This document shows, one piece after another, positions 41,936-50,696 of a stretch of 64,000 nt of DNA. The notes under the pieces were generated by a model, which saw only the letters and a program-made list of their open reading frames with translations, did not search any database and had not been told where the DNA came from. The stretch's first letter is position 1. Every line of letters starts with the position of its first letter. Source of the DNA: Provencibacterium sp. (GTDB lineage Bacteria; Bacillota; Clostridia; Oscillospirales; Ruminococcaceae); NCBI GenBank assembly GCA_022792175.1, contig JAAWAN010000022.1:124001-188000 (forward strand). Reading direction: 5' to 3'. Made by a program: the position numbers and the translations under genes.

Positions 41936-42958
41936 ATGAAGAGCAACACCAAAACCCTCCTCTCCCGAACGGAGATTGAAAAAATCATCCGTCGGCATTT
42001 TGGGGATTGCCATGTGCAGCAGACGGATATCTTCACCGAGGGCTGGTTTAACGCCGTTTATGCGGTCGATTTTATCGACGGCAGCGGCCGCCCGCAGGCG
42101 GTGATCATCAAAACCGGGGTGGAGGATGGGAAATATGTCCTTACCTATGAGCGCAATATTATGAGGGCGGAGCTGCAGGTATATGATCTCATCCGCGATA
42201 CCATTGTTCCCGCTCCGAAAATTCTTGCGCGGGATTTTGGCCGGGAGATAGTGGGCTGCAGCTATTTTATCATGGAAAAGCTCACGGGTGATAACTGGGG
42301 CCACCTTGAAAAGGAGATTTCCCCGGAAAACCACGAGCAGCTCTCGGCGCAGCTGGCGCAGTATATGGCGGCACTTCACCAGATTAAGGGCGGCTTTTTC
42401 GGCTACCTGCGGGAGGACAGCTCCTTTCACTATCCCACCTGGAAAAGCGCCTTTCAGGGGATGGTCAGTCTGCAGATGAGGGATGGCGAAAAAGACGGGG
42501 TGGATATGCCGTATGACGAGATACGCGCCGCCCTTTCTCCTTACTGGGAGCTTTTCGATGATGTGAAGGAGCCCTGCCTGATTGACTTTGATATGTGGAA
42601 GAAGAACATCATGCTGAAAAAGGAAAACGGGGTTTATGTGATTGACGGCATCATCGACTATGAGCGCGCCTTTTTCGGCGACCCCTGCGCCGAGCTGGTT
42701 GCCGCCAATACTGTTTTCGGCAATGTTTTCACCAGCCGGGTTTTCAAAGAAAACTATGAAAAAATCAGCGGCAGACCCCTCGCGCTGACGGCGCGTGAGC
42801 GGGTGCGGATGATTATCTACAGCATCTATCTCTCGCTGCTCATGGGCGTTGAGGTCTACCGGTATGATGAAGAGGATACGCGCACCATGCTTACCCACTG
42901 CCGCCGCCGGTTGCAGAAGGATTTTGAAGCGCTCGATGAGGCGGCAAAGGCGCTTTAA
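41936..42958 (+). CDS. Aminoglycoside-phosphotransferase-fold kinase
   Basis: The 340-residue protein has an APH/choline-kinase fold: TEGWFNAVYAVDF (nucleotide loop), AVIIKTG (Lys), YFIMEKLTG (hinge), then CLIDFDMWKKNIML at the catalytic loop and GIIDYERAFFGDP for the metal-binding Asp. The usual HGD catalytic triplet reads DFD, but the Asp and the following Asn five residues on are kept. The natural substrate is unknown; family members phosphorylate antibiotics, sugars or small metabolites. No ribosome site as strong as the neighbours' is visible. Confidence 0.8.
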   Translation: MKSNTKTLLSRTEIEKIIRRHFGDCHVQQTDIFTEGWFNAVYAVDFIDGSGRPQAVIIKTGVEDGKYVLTYERNIMRAELQVYDLIRDTIVPAPKILARDFGREIVGCSYFIMEKLTGDNWGHLEKEISPENHEQLSAQLAQYMAALHQIKGGFFGYLREDSSFHYPTWKSAFQGMVSLQMRDGEKDGVDMPYDEIRAALSPYWELFDDVKEPCLIDFDMWKKNIMLKKENGVYVIDGIIDYERAFFGDPCAELVAANTVFGNVFTSRVFKENYEKISGRPLALTARERVRMIIYSIYLSLLMGVEVYRYDEEDTRTMLTHCRRRLQKDFEALDEAAKAL

Positions 42959-43002
42959 AGAATCCGGCCTGATATCTGTCAAAAGGAAAAGAGAGGATTT
43001 TT

Positions 43003-43446
43003 ATGAAAACGGCCATCTGTTATTATTCCTATCATCACGGGAACACGAAGAAGGTTCTGCAGGCCATCGCGCAGGGAAGGGAGATTGCGCTTATTGATGC
43101 GGCGGACTGCCGGGCAGACCAGCTGGAGGAGTATGAGGCGGTGGGCTTTGCCTCCGGCATCTACTTCGGGAAGTTCCATGCCTCGCTGGCCCGTCTGGCG
43201 CAGCAGCTGCCGCCGGGCAGGAAGGTGTTTTTTATTTATACCTGTGGTTCCCCCCGCAGCTATACGAAGGAGATTGCCGGCATTGCCGCTGGCAGGGGCG
43301 CTCGTATTTTAGGGGAATATGGCTGCCGGGGCTTTGATACCTTCGGTCCCTTTAAGCTTGTGGGCGGTATCGCCAAGGGACATCCGGATGCACAGGAGCT
43401 GGAGAAAGCCCGGGATTTTTATGCCCGGATTGCAGGTGAAAAATGA
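43003..43446 (+). CDS. Flavodoxin-domain protein
   Basis: The 147-residue protein has the flavodoxin FMN phosphate loop near the N-terminus (YYSYHHGNTKKV). The middle loops ASGIYFGKFHASL and YTCGSPRSYTKE would face the flavin ring. It is a single-domain electron-transfer flavoprotein. AAAAGAGAGG precedes the ATG, and its stop overlaps the next gene by 4 nt. The pairing with a deformylase-like gene is unusual and its purpose is unclear. Confidence 0.85.
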   Translation: MKTAICYYSYHHGNTKKVLQAIAQGREIALIDAADCRADQLEEYEAVGFASGIYFGKFHASLARLAQQLPPGRKVFFIYTCGSPRSYTKEIAGIAAGRGARILGEYGCRGFDTFGPFKLVGGIAKGHPDAQELEKARDFYARIAGEK

Positions 43447-43853
43447 TTCGTGAAATTGTGAAGGATGAGGCCTTTCTGGCGCAGAAATCCGATCCGGCCA
43501 CCGAGGAGGACCTGCCCGCCGCCCGCGATTTGCTCGATACGCTGGCGGCCAACCGGGAAAGATGCGTCGGCATGGCGGCCAATATGATAGGCGTTCGCAA
43601 ACGCATCATCGTCTTTGAGCAGGAGGGGAATTTTCAGCTGCTCTTTAATCCGGAGATTGTGAAAAAATCCGGCCCTTATCCGGCGCAGGAGGCCTGCCTC
43701 TCTTTAGCAGGGGTGCGTGCGGCGCGGCGCTACCGCTCAATTAAGGTACGCTATCAGAATGAGCGCTTCCGGCTGCGCTTTAAGACCTTCACCGGCTTTG
43801 TGGCGCAGATTATTCAACACGAAATTGACCACTGCGAGGGGATTTTAATCTGA
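43443..43853 (+). CDS. Divergent peptide deformylase
   Basis: The 136-residue protein has the deformylase metal motif QHEIDHCEGILI (HExxH) intact. Motif II reads EACLSLAG where EGCLS is usual, and motif I reads GMAANMIG where GxGxAAxQ is usual. The metal-binding Cys and His residues are kept; the Gln that contacts substrate is replaced by Asn. It is shorter than housekeeping Def. It may be a secondary deformylase acting on a special substrate. ATGA overlap with the flavodoxin gene implies coupled translation. Confidence 0.82.
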   Translation: MIREIVKDEAFLAQKSDPATEEDLPAARDLLDTLAANRERCVGMAANMIGVRKRIIVFEQEGNFQLLFNPEIVKKSGPYPAQEACLSLAGVRAARRYRSIKVRYQNERFRLRFKTFTGFVAQIIQHEIDHCEGILI

Positions 43854-43869
43854 AGGAGGGCAAGGGGAA

Positions 43870-44085
43870 GTGTTTCGCAGCAATAAAAAGCCGGCCGCCT
43901 ATGACCGGGAGAAGCAGATTCCGGTCGTGCGCGCCAGCATCTGCACCGGGGAGCGGGAGGCCGGCTTTAAGGATAAGCAGAGCGGGAAGTTCACCGGGGA
44001 GAAGCTTATTCGAAATCCGGCCGATCTGAAGAGCTTTCTGCGCGCCTATGGGGTGAAGGAAAGCGAGCTGCGGCGGGAGTGGTGA
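43870..44085 (+). CDS. Small conserved hypothetical protein
   Basis: This 71-residue, highly charged protein contains VVRASICTGEREAGFKDKQSGKF and LKSFLRAYGVKESELRRE. Similar short proteins occur across clostridia, as far as I recall, without known function. The start is GTG at 43870, with AAGGAGG and GGGG just upstream. It follows the deformylase-like gene by 16 bp, and the three genes from 43003 look like one operon. Confidence 0.65.
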   Translation: MFRSNKKPAAYDREKQIPVVRASICTGEREAGFKDKQSGKFTGEKLIRNPADLKSFLRAYGVKESELRREW

Positions 44086-44125
44086 GCGGCGTTCCTTTTG
44101 ATTTTCTGCCCTGCGGGTTTTCCGC

Positions 44126-44443
44126 TTAACCGGGCCTATCGGGGAGAGGGCTCTCTTTTGCCAGCGCGCGCAGCTGCTGCATCAGTCGGTCATTTTCGGT
44201 GAGCAGGTCATAGAGGGCATCCTCCGAGAGAACGCCGCGCGGGAGTTCCTTTGGAATAAGGCCTTTGCTGTCGTCCTCAAAATCCCTGCGCCAGATCGGC
44301 CCGCTGTAGTACTCCTGCAAAGCGGCAAGGCTGCTTTTAACCGCCTCATATTTTTCCAGCGCCTCGCTGAGCGAGGCCAGCGCGGCGGCGGAACGGTTCA
44401 GCGCCTGCTCCATGCGGCGGATACGTTTAATCTGCGGCGTCAT
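44126..44443 (-). CDS. DUF4298-type small helical protein
   Basis: The 105-residue protein has a heptad-like N-terminal helix (RIRRMEQALNRSAAALASLSEAL), then YYSGPIWRRDFEDDSKGLIPKELPRGVLSEDALYDLL, which is the DUF4298 core. Its biochemical role is unknown. It lies downstream of valS on the same strand, separated by a hairpin at 44533-44565. Confidence 0.75.
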   Translation of the reverse strand: MTPQIKRIRRMEQALNRSAAALASLSEALEKYEAVKSSLAALQEYYSGPIWRRDFEDDSKGLIPKELPRGVLSEDALYDLLTENDRLMQQLRALAKESPLPDRPG

Positions 44444-44532
44444 TTTGTCTGGCTCCTTTCATTGTTTTTTCGAGAATGGGGGCGGGCATCTCTTCGCTTT
44501 TGGCCTCCCCGGCCATACAGGGGAAATCAGCG

Positions 44533-44565
44533 GCGGCCGTCTCCCTTTTAAAGGGAAACGGCCGC
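44533..44565. terminator. Hairpin downstream of valS
   Basis: GCGGCCGT pairs with ACGGCCGC, with an inner CCCTTT/AAAGGG stem, about 25 bp past the valS stop. The better U-run (TTTTT) is on the plus strand. It is probably the valS end signal and may work both ways. Confidence 0.6.
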
Positions 44566-44589
44566 ACTGTTTTTATCCTGTCGGTTTAA

Positions 44590-47217
44590 TCAGGCTTCCA
44601 GATCTTTAAGGCTTTCGAGAATCTTCTGCAGCCGGTCCTCGGCGCGCTGCAGCTTATCCCGCTCCGCCTGCACCACCTTTTCAGGCGCGCGCTCGACAAA
44701 CTGCGGGTTCTGCAGCTTTTTGCCGAAGAAGGCAATGTCGCTTTCGCAGGCCGCGCGCTCCCCCTGCAGCCGCTCGCGCTCCTTGTTAAGGTCGATAAGC
44801 TCTCCAAGCGGGATGAAGACGCGCGCATCGGCGGTGACCGCCTGCACGGCGTTTTTCATCTCAAAGCTCTCCCCGATTTCGACAGAGGAGGCCGAGGCTA
44901 AACGCAGAATGAACGCCTCGCCCGCCTGATAGATTTCCGGAGAAGAGGTAGCGATAAAGACTTTTGCCCTGCGGGAGGGGGGAACGCCCATCTCGCTGCG
45001 GCGGGTGCGGATGGCGCTTATCAGCTCGACCACCTTTTCAAAGCTGGCCTCCTCCTGCGCAAAAGCGAGCTGCTCGCTGAAGAGCGGCCAGCTGGCCGCC
45101 ATAATGCTTTCGCAGTCATTCGGCAGCGCCTGCCAGATTTCCTCGGTAATAAACGGCATAAACGGGTGCAGCAGGCGCAGGATGCCGGACATGACAAAGG
45201 TCAATACCTTCTGCGCGCCGAGCGCGCTCTCGCCGCCCGCGGCAATGCGCGCCTTGGTCAGCTCGATATACCAGTCACAGAAAACATCCCAGATAAAGTC
45301 ATACAGCTTCTGCACGGCGACGCCCAGCTCGAAGCGCTCGAGGTTTTCGGTGCACTCTTTAACCAGCGTATTGTAGCGGGAGAGCACCCATTTGTCCTCC
45401 GTTTCCAGCCTTTCGGGGAGCGAGGGGGCCGGAAAGTCCTCCGGCAGGTTCATGAGGATATAGCGGGAGGCGTTCCACAGCTTGTTGGCAAAGTTGCGGC
45501 TGGCCTTGACCTTTTCATCCGAAAAGCGCATGTCGTTGCCCGGGCTGTTGCCGGTGCAGAGGGTCAGGCGCAGCGCATCCGCGCCATAGTTTTCAATCAC
45601 ATCGAACGGGTCGACGCCGTTGCCGAGGGATTTACTCATCTTGCGGCCCTGCTCATCCCGGATGAGGCCATGGATGAGCACGGTATCAAACGGGGATTTC
45701 CCGGTGTGTTCAACGCCGGAAAAGATCATGCGCGCTACCCAGAAGAAGATGATGTCATAGCCGGTCACCAGTGTGCTGGTCGGGTAGAAATAGTCGAGCT
45801 CGGGGGTTTTGTCCGGCCAGCCGAGGGTGGAAAACGGCCAGAGGGCGGAGGAGAACCAGGTATCGAGCGTGTCCTCATCCTGATGGATATGCTCGCTGCC
45901 GCAGTGGACGCAGCGGGAGGGGGTATTGGTCTCGACGGTGATTTTCCCGCAGTCATCGCAGTACCAGGCGGGGATGCGGTGGCCCCACCAGAGCTGGCGG
46001 GAGATGCACCAGTCGCGGATGTTCTCCATCCAGTTATAGTAGGTTTTGGAGAAGCGCTCGGGCACAAAGCGGGTCTCTCCGCTCTTTACCGCCTCGATGG
46101 CGGGCTCTGCCAGCGGCTGCATTTTAACAAACCACTGCTGGCTGACGCGCGGCTCCACCTCGTGGTGGCAGCGGTAGCAGCTGCCGACGTTGTGGCGGAT
46201 ATCCTCGGTTTTAACGAGAAAGCCCTCTGCCTCGAGGTCGGCGACAATCGCCTTGCGGGCGGTGTAGCGGTCCATCCCGGCATATTTGCCCTGATAGTCC
46301 GCGCCGATGGTGGCATCCTCATTCATGACGTTGATGACCGGCAGATTGTGGCGCAGGCCGACTTCAAAGTCGTTCGGGTCGTGCGCGGGGGTGATTTTGA
46401 CAACGCCGGTGCCGAAATCCATCTCGACATAGCTGTCCGCCACGATGGGGATTTCCCGCCCGACGAGCGGCAGCCGGACCGTTTTACCGACAAGGTGGCG
46501 GTAGCGTTCGTCGTCCGGATGGACGGCGACCGCCGTATCGCCGAGCAGTGTTTCCGGGCGGGTGGTGGCAAGCTCGAGGTATCCGCTGCCATCGGTCAGC
46601 GGATAGCGCAGGTGCCAGAAGTGGCCGCCCTTCTCCTCATATTCTACCTCGGCATCTGAAATCGAGGTGCCGCAGACGGGGCACCAGTTGATGATGCGCT
46701 CCCCGCGGTAGATGAGCCCCTTCTCATAGAGGTTTTTAAAAACAGTGCGCACTGCGCGGGAGCAGCCCTCATCAAGGGTGAAGCGCTCGCGCTCCCAGTC
46801 GCAGGAGGAGCCCATCTTTTTGAGCTGCTCAACGATGCGCCCGCCATATTTCTTCTTCCAGGCGAAGGCGCGCTCCAGAAAAGCCTTTCGCCCGATATCC
46901 TTCTTGTCAATCCCCTCTTCGCGCATGGCGGCGACAATCTTCGCCTCGGTGGCAATCGAGGCATGGTCGGTGCCGGGCAGCCAGAGCGCCTCATAGCCCT
47001 GCATGCGCCGGAAGCGGATGAGGGTATCCTGCAGCGTGCAGTCCATCGCATGGCCTAAGTGCAGCTGCCCGGTGATGTTGGGCGGCGGCATGACGATGGT
47101 GTAGGGCTTTTTGCCGGTATCCGGTTTTGCATGAAAATATCCGCCGTCAAGCCACATCTGATAGATGCGGTCTTCAAACTGCCTGGGGTCATAGGTTTTA
47201 TCCAGTTGCTTTCTCAT
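44590..47217 (-). CDS. valS: Valyl-tRNA synthetase
   Basis: This 875-residue class I synthetase charges tRNA-Val with editing of threonine. It has [17 protein letters not shown] (HIGH box) near residue 48, [20 protein letters not shown] of the editing domain, [11 protein letters not shown] and [14 protein letters not shown] (KMSKS). The C-terminal coiled coil that binds tRNA follows ([19 protein letters not shown] to the end). The length is normal. Many clostridial valS genes have a T-box leader; I found none in the 400 bp upstream (no GGTGG-ACCGCG element). A -10 TATAAT at 47272-47277 on the minus strand, with a weak -35, lies about 55 bp upstream of the start. Confidence 0.97.
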   Translation of the reverse strand: MRKQLDKTYDPRQFEDRIYQMWLDGGYFHAKPDTGKKPYTIVMPPPNITGQLHLGHAMDCTLQDTLIRFRRMQGYEALWLPGTDHASIATEAKIVAAMREEGIDKKDIGRKAFLERAFAWKKKYGGRIVEQLKKMGSSCDWERERFTLDEGCSRAVRTVFKNLYEKGLIYRGERIINWCPVCGTSISDAEVEYEEKGGHFWHLRYPLTDGSGYLELATTRPETLLGDTAVAVHPDDERYRHLVGKTVRLPLVGREIPIVADSYVEMDFGTGVVKITPAHDPNDFEVGLRHNLPVINVMNEDATIGADYQGKYAGMDRYTARKAIVADLEAEGFLVKTEDIRHNVGSCYRCHHEVEPRVSQQWFVKMQPLAEPAIEAVKSGETRFVPERFSKTYYNWMENIRDWCISRQLWWGHRIPAWYCDDCGKITVETNTPSRCVHCGSEHIHQDEDTLDTWFSSALWPFSTLGWPDKTPELDYFYPTSTLVTGYDIIFFWVARMIFSGVEHTGKSPFDTVLIHGLIRDEQGRKMSKSLGNGVDPFDVIENYGADALRLTLCTGNSPGNDMRFSDEKVKASRNFANKLWNASRYILMNLPEDFPAPSLPERLETEDKWVLSRYNTLVKECTENLERFELGVAVQKLYDFIWDVFCDWYIELTKARIAAGGESALGAQKVLTFVMSGILRLLHPFMPFITEEIWQALPNDCESIMAASWPLFSEQLAFAQEEASFEKVVELISAIRTRRSEMGVPPSRRAKVFIATSSPEIYQAGEAFILRLASASSVEIGESFEMKNAVQAVTADARVFIPLGELIDLNKERERLQGERAACESDIAFFGKKLQNPQFVERAPEKVVQAERDKLQRAEDRLQKILESLKDLEA

Positions 47218-47296
47218 TTATTTTGGTCATTCCTTTCAGCCTCTTTGGTAAAGTACGACTGTTATTCCTTTATTATAATGCTTATTGAACAAGGCC

Positions 47297-47482
47297 GCAA
47301 GCCCCAAAGGCGGGGCTTTTGGGCTCTGTGGCCTTATTCAGGTGCAGGATCTCAAAACAGGTCTGCGCTGAAAGCTTACCGGGCATATGGATGCCGCTGC
47401 GGAAAATACGCATTGCAGCAATGCCTGAATTCCTTTAAAACGGCGGATGCCGCCACTTTGAAGAGCCCAAAGGCCGGACAGA
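47297..47482 (-). ncRNA. Candidate structured RNA upstream of valS
   Basis: A leftward promoter (TTGCAA 47511-47516, 18-bp spacer, TATAAT 47487-47492) would start an RNA near 47480. The RNA can close on itself: about 10 bp around TTTGGGCTCT at its 5' part (47463-47472 region) pair with AGAGCCCAAA at its 3' part (47317-47327). Nested ATTCAGG/CCTGAAT, a GGCGG/CCGCC hairpin and a final GCCCC/GGGGC stem at 47299-47318 follow. A rod of about 185 nt is reminiscent of 6S RNA, but I could not match consensus bases. It may instead be a valS leader. Confidence 0.35.
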
Positions 47483-47565
47483 TATTATTATAGCGGGTGC
47501 AGCTGTTCTTTTGCAAGCTGAAGCCGCATTTTTTCATAAGAGCGCCTCTGTTTTTAAAAGCTCTC

Positions 47566-47594
47566 TTGTAAACGGAGAACCGCCATTATATAAT
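47566..47594 (+). promoter_or_regulatory. Promoter of the GyrI-like gene
   Basis: TTGTAA (47566-47571), a 17-bp spacer and TATAAT (47589-47594) lie 38 bp upstream of the ATG at 47633, which has AAAGGAGAG ahead. Confidence 0.8.
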
Positions 47595-47632
47595 CAACAG
47601 TATGGATTCGGAATATAAAAAGGAGAGATGGT

Positions 47633-48199
47633 ATGAATATACAGCATCCGCAGGAAAAGATACTGGAAACTTATGATTATAACGGAGTCACGGTTGATTT
47701 AGCGGAGTGGAGCGGCACGGTCTGGTGCGGAAAAATCGGTTATGCAGAGAACCATACCGATGAGCCGGATGTTGAAAAAATCATGAAGGATTTCATGGCC
47801 GTTTCCGCCATACCCAACGGCCGCGAAGATAATTGGGATATCTGCATGAGTATAAATTATCTTTCGGGCGAACGGGCGAGCGGAGTACTGTTTGGATTTC
47901 TTGTTGACGAGGAGCTTCAGCCGGATGCCTACGACATTTACAAAGTTCCCGCTGCAAAGTTTTTGCGGATAAGAATATGTGGCGAAACCGCAAGAGCGCT
48001 CGGACACGATCCCTGGATGGGCGGCATTCCTCCCTATCAGTGGATCGGGGAGCAGATTGCGCCCGAACTAGGCTATACTTATGGCAGCGATACGCTTCCG
48101 ATTATTGAATACTATGGTTTTTTTAAACCCGAAGAGGGCAGGCATACGTATTGTTATCTGTATGTTCCGGTGAAGGAAAAGAGCGCTATGACACGGTAG
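47633..48199 (+). CDS. GyrI-like / AraC effector-binding domain protein
   Basis: This 188-residue, single-domain protein has the blocks KIMKDFMAVSAIPN, CMSINYLSGERASGVLFGFLVDE and PIIEYYGFFKP. They resemble the GyrI-like small-molecule-binding fold found at the end of AraC-type regulators and in stand-alone form. Such proteins sequester or hydrolyse toxic ligands or act as sensors. No DNA-binding domain is present. It is followed by a methyltransferase gene 60 bp downstream on the same strand. Confidence 0.7.
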   Translation: MNIQHPQEKILETYDYNGVTVDLAEWSGTVWCGKIGYAENHTDEPDVEKIMKDFMAVSAIPNGREDNWDICMSINYLSGERASGVLFGFLVDEELQPDAYDIYKVPAAKFLRIRICGETARALGHDPWMGGIPPYQWIGEQIAPELGYTYGSDTLPIIEYYGFFKPEEGRHTYCYLYVPVKEKSAMTR

Positions 48200-48259
48200 C
48201 CTTCCGTTCATGAAGCTGCTGGCCGGTGCAAATAAAAAACAGAGGAGGGGAATCCTTCT

Positions 48260-48943
48260 ATGCAGAAATCATATTATGAAGCCTATGATGAGCGGTATAA
48301 AACGGTTCATCAGAAGGGGATTCACTGGTTTTCAGAAAACAGCTCACCCATTGTTTTGGATGTCCTGTCCAGATATCCTATCGGAAAACAGGCGGCCCTG
48401 CTGGAAATCGGCTGCGGGGAAGGGCGCGATGCGCTGCCCCTTTTAAAGGAGGGCCGAAAGCTGCTGGCAACTGATATTTCGGAGGAGGCCATTCGCTATT
48501 GCCGAGAGCTTTTGCCCGATTACCGGGACTGCTTTCGTGTGCTGGACTGTGTAAACGGCAGTCTCCCCCAGCGGTTTGATTTTATCTATGCGGTGGCGGT
48601 CATCCATATGCTGGTTCTCGACGAGGACAGAAACGCCTTTTACCGCTTTATCCGCCGCCATCTCTCCCCCGGCGGCATTGCGCTCATCTGCTCAATGGGC
48701 GATGGGAAAACCGAGCGCGAGAGCGATATTCAGACGGCCTTCACTTTGCAGCAGAGAAGCTGCCGGGGGGAAACGCTCGCCGTCGCCGCCACTTCCTGCC
48801 GGATGGTAAGCGAAAAAACATTTGAAAAAGAGCTTGCAGAAAACGGGCTGGACATTCTGGAAAAAGGACTGACCGGCATTCCGGAGGAATTTCCGGAGAT
48901 GATGTATGCGGTCGTGAAAAAGGGCGGGCCATCTGCCGGATGA
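48260..48943 (+). CDS. Class I SAM-dependent methyltransferase
   Basis: The 227-residue protein has motif I ALLEIGCGEGRDALPLL near residue 50, an acidic LLATDIS at the end of strand 2 and RFDFIYAVAVIHMLV around motif IV. Related proteins act on small molecules, including tellurite/thiopurine-type detoxification, but the substrate cannot be told. An AGGAGGGG site precedes the ATG. It is convergent with the PnuC-like gene. Confidence 0.85.
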   Translation: MQKSYYEAYDERYKTVHQKGIHWFSENSSPIVLDVLSRYPIGKQAALLEIGCGEGRDALPLLKEGRKLLATDISEEAIRYCRELLPDYRDCFRVLDCVNGSLPQRFDFIYAVAVIHMLVLDEDRNAFYRFIRRHLSPGGIALICSMGDGKTERESDIQTAFTLQQRSCRGETLAVAATSCRMVSEKTFEKELAENGLDILEKGLTGIPEEFPEMMYAVVKKGGPSAG

Positions 48944-48955
48944 CTTTGAAAAAGC

Positions 48956-49651
48956 TTACGGAGTTTCGGCTCTCTGCCGGCGGCAGATGCGCCGCCAGCT
49001 GATAAAGGTGTAAAAATCGTTGATAAAAAACAGGATAAAGCAGGTAAGCACCGAAAGATAAGAGCGCTCACAGAGCGCGGCAAGCGCCCATAAAGCGATA
49101 AGCACCAGGTCGTTGGCGGCATAGGCCAAAGCAAAGAGAACGCTTCTTTTATAGGTCAGATAAACGGCCAGAAAGCTGGTCGCCACCGAGAGGGTGCTAA
49201 GCAGAAGGTTCGGAGTGTGCAAAGCTCTCAGAATAAAATAAAAGAGGAGGGTGACAGCAGCAGTCAAAAGCAGCATCTGCCGGATATCCCTTTTCTGCAG
49301 CTGCGCTATCTCCACTTCCGCCCTGTTTTCTCCATAGGGGTTTTTCAGCCAGGAAAAAAGTGCGAAGGCAGACATCGGCGCGGTCATGAAAAGATAGGTT
49401 GCCATCTCCCCATAATAGGAGAAGGTGTAGGAGATAAGGCCATAGAGCAGGCTGAACAGCACCATCAGCAGCTGTCCGAAGGGGTTGCCCTTCGCGTTAT
49501 AAAGCAGAGAGGTTATGCCGATAAAGGAGGCGATTAGCGTCAGATAGTTTCTCCGGCCGAAAAGGAAAAAGGAGGCGGCAATAAGCAGCACAGAGCCGCC
49601 CCATAAAAGCTTTTCGCCGGCGGAAAAACAGTACAGCAGTTTTTTGCACAT
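48956..49651 (-). CDS. PnuC-family nucleoside/vitamin transporter
   Basis: This 231-residue membrane protein has about seven hydrophobic helices. It carries the family's SLLYGLISYTFSYYGEMATYLFM block and the C-terminal AYAANDLVLIALWALA...YLSVLTCFILFFINDFYTFISWRR, where the aromatic and Asn residues line the substrate path. Members import nicotinamide riboside, thiamine or riboflavin by facilitated diffusion. The ATG at 49651 follows GGGAGGAA. A leader with a terminator (49667-49760) suggests control by a metabolite. Confidence 0.85.
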   Translation of the reverse strand: MCKKLLYCFSAGEKLLWGGSVLLIAASFFLFGRRNYLTLIASFIGITSLLYNAKGNPFGQLLMVLFSLLYGLISYTFSYYGEMATYLFMTAPMSAFALFSWLKNPYGENRAEVEIAQLQKRDIRQMLLLTAAVTLLFYFILRALHTPNLLLSTLSVATSFLAVYLTYKRSVLFALAYAANDLVLIALWALAALCERSYLSVLTCFILFFINDFYTFISWRRICRRQRAETP

Positions 49652-49666
49652 GGAAAGTTCCTCCCG

Positions 49667-49760
49667 AAAAAAATAAGCATTCGTTTCCACATCTTCAAAG
49701 ACCTGACGATGTGGAAGACGAATGCTTTTCGCATTCTCTACCCGGTGGCAGATAACGAAA
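49667..49760 (-). promoter_or_regulatory. Attenuator/riboswitch-like leader of the PnuC gene
   Basis: On the minus strand the roughly 95-nt leader ends in a long stem (49675-49695 with 49708-49727, one mismatch) followed by ATTTTTTT, an intrinsic terminator just before the GGGAGGAA ribosome site. The first arm's GCATTC can alternatively pair with GAATGC immediately upstream (hairpin 49720-49736, loop of five). The two structures exclude each other. This is the form of a transcription attenuator. The sensed ligand is unknown, and I do not recognise a THI-box or other known class. Confidence 0.65.
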
Positions 49761-49762
49761 CT

Positions 49763-49791
49763 ATAATAATCCTTTTATCCGGGAAGGTCAA
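49763..49791 (-). promoter_or_regulatory. Promoter of the PnuC leader
   Basis: TTGACC (49786-49791) and TATTAT (49763-49768) are spaced by 17 bp on the minus strand and place the transcript start at about 49756. Confidence 0.78.
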
Positions 49792-49822
49792 GCCCTCTGC
49801 GCGAAAGGCAGGGGAAAAGCCG

Positions 49823-50599
49823 TCATTCCCAGCTTTTTTCCAAAGCCAGGTCCCATGCTACCCGATAGGGGCTGTCAGAACGCTGCTTTAACTGCTGATA
49901 GAGCTCTCTGCGGGGATCGGCGCTCTCCTCTGCCCAATATTCGTAGCCGCGCATATAGCTCTCGATGAACTCATCCCAGGAGGAGAATTTGCCCTGCAGC
50001 TCTTTGGAAATTTCCAAAGCCTTGTCCAATGCTTCGCTTTCGGTATAGAAACCGGCTATATAGTACCAGCCCAGCAGGGAGAGCGCGCGGGAATAATCCC
50101 AACCGTCGATAGAGGTGGGGCCGTAGGCCTGATACTGCATAAAGCAATGAGCCAGCGACTTGCCAAGAGCTTCGTCCTCCAGCAGCTCGCCCATCATGGC
50201 GGCAATATCCTCTTCGCTGTATTCTGTCCAGCCGTCTGCTTCCAGCTCCTGCATGAATTCCGAAAATTCCGTTCGATGTCCCTCGGAGAGCAGCCAGTCC
50301 ATATTTTCTATCGCGCTGTCGCGATCGGTTACCCCCCACCATTCATCCAGAAAAGGGATCATCGTCTCCCGGTTCTCTTCGGTAGCCTCCATGCCGCCAA
50401 AAAGATTATAGTCCCAGCCGTTGAGCTCGGTGAGCACCGCATGGGTAGCGTTAAACCATAAAATCGTTTCCGGAACATCTGCTGCCTGCTCCTCCTGCGG
50501 GGATGCGGCGGGGAGAGAAGCGCAACCGGCAAACAGCGTCTGTATCAGCAGAAGCATGCACAGAAGTAAAGCCGCATGTTTTTTCCAGGCCATATTCAT
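49823..50599 (-). CDS. Secreted lipoprotein, DUF1266-like
   Basis: The 258-residue protein has a lipoprotein signal peptide (residues 1-26, lipobox LFAGC). The remaining domain is helical and rich in Trp, Glu and Tyr: LNGWDYNLFGG, NMDWLLSEGHRTEF, GWDYSRALSLLGWYYIAGFYTESEA and SWDEFIESYMRGYEYWAEE. These blocks match the DUF1266 family, whose role is unknown. The ATG at 50599 has AGGAGG 10 nt upstream. Confidence 0.75.
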   Translation of the reverse strand: MNMAWKKHAALLLCMLLLIQTLFAGCASLPAASPQEEQAADVPETILWFNATHAVLTELNGWDYNLFGGMEATEENRETMIPFLDEWWGVTDRDSAIENMDWLLSEGHRTEFSEFMQELEADGWTEYSEEDIAAMMGELLEDEALGKSLAHCFMQYQAYGPTSIDGWDYSRALSLLGWYYIAGFYTESEALDKALEISKELQGKFSSWDEFIESYMRGYEYWAEESADPRRELYQQLKQRSDSPYRVAWDLALEKSWE

Positions 50600-50696
50600 T
50601 ATTGGGAATCCTCCTTTTTATTGCAGAGCAGTCTGTTAATCAAATATATGACAGCGGGTTTCTCAACAGCCTTTGCACTTAAAGGCGAAAAGGCGC

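Noticed and set aside
47221-47600. T-box riboswitch expected upstream of valS
   Set aside because: The conserved GGTGG-ACCGCG T-box element is absent on the minus strand, and the promoter layout does not fit a long T-box leader.
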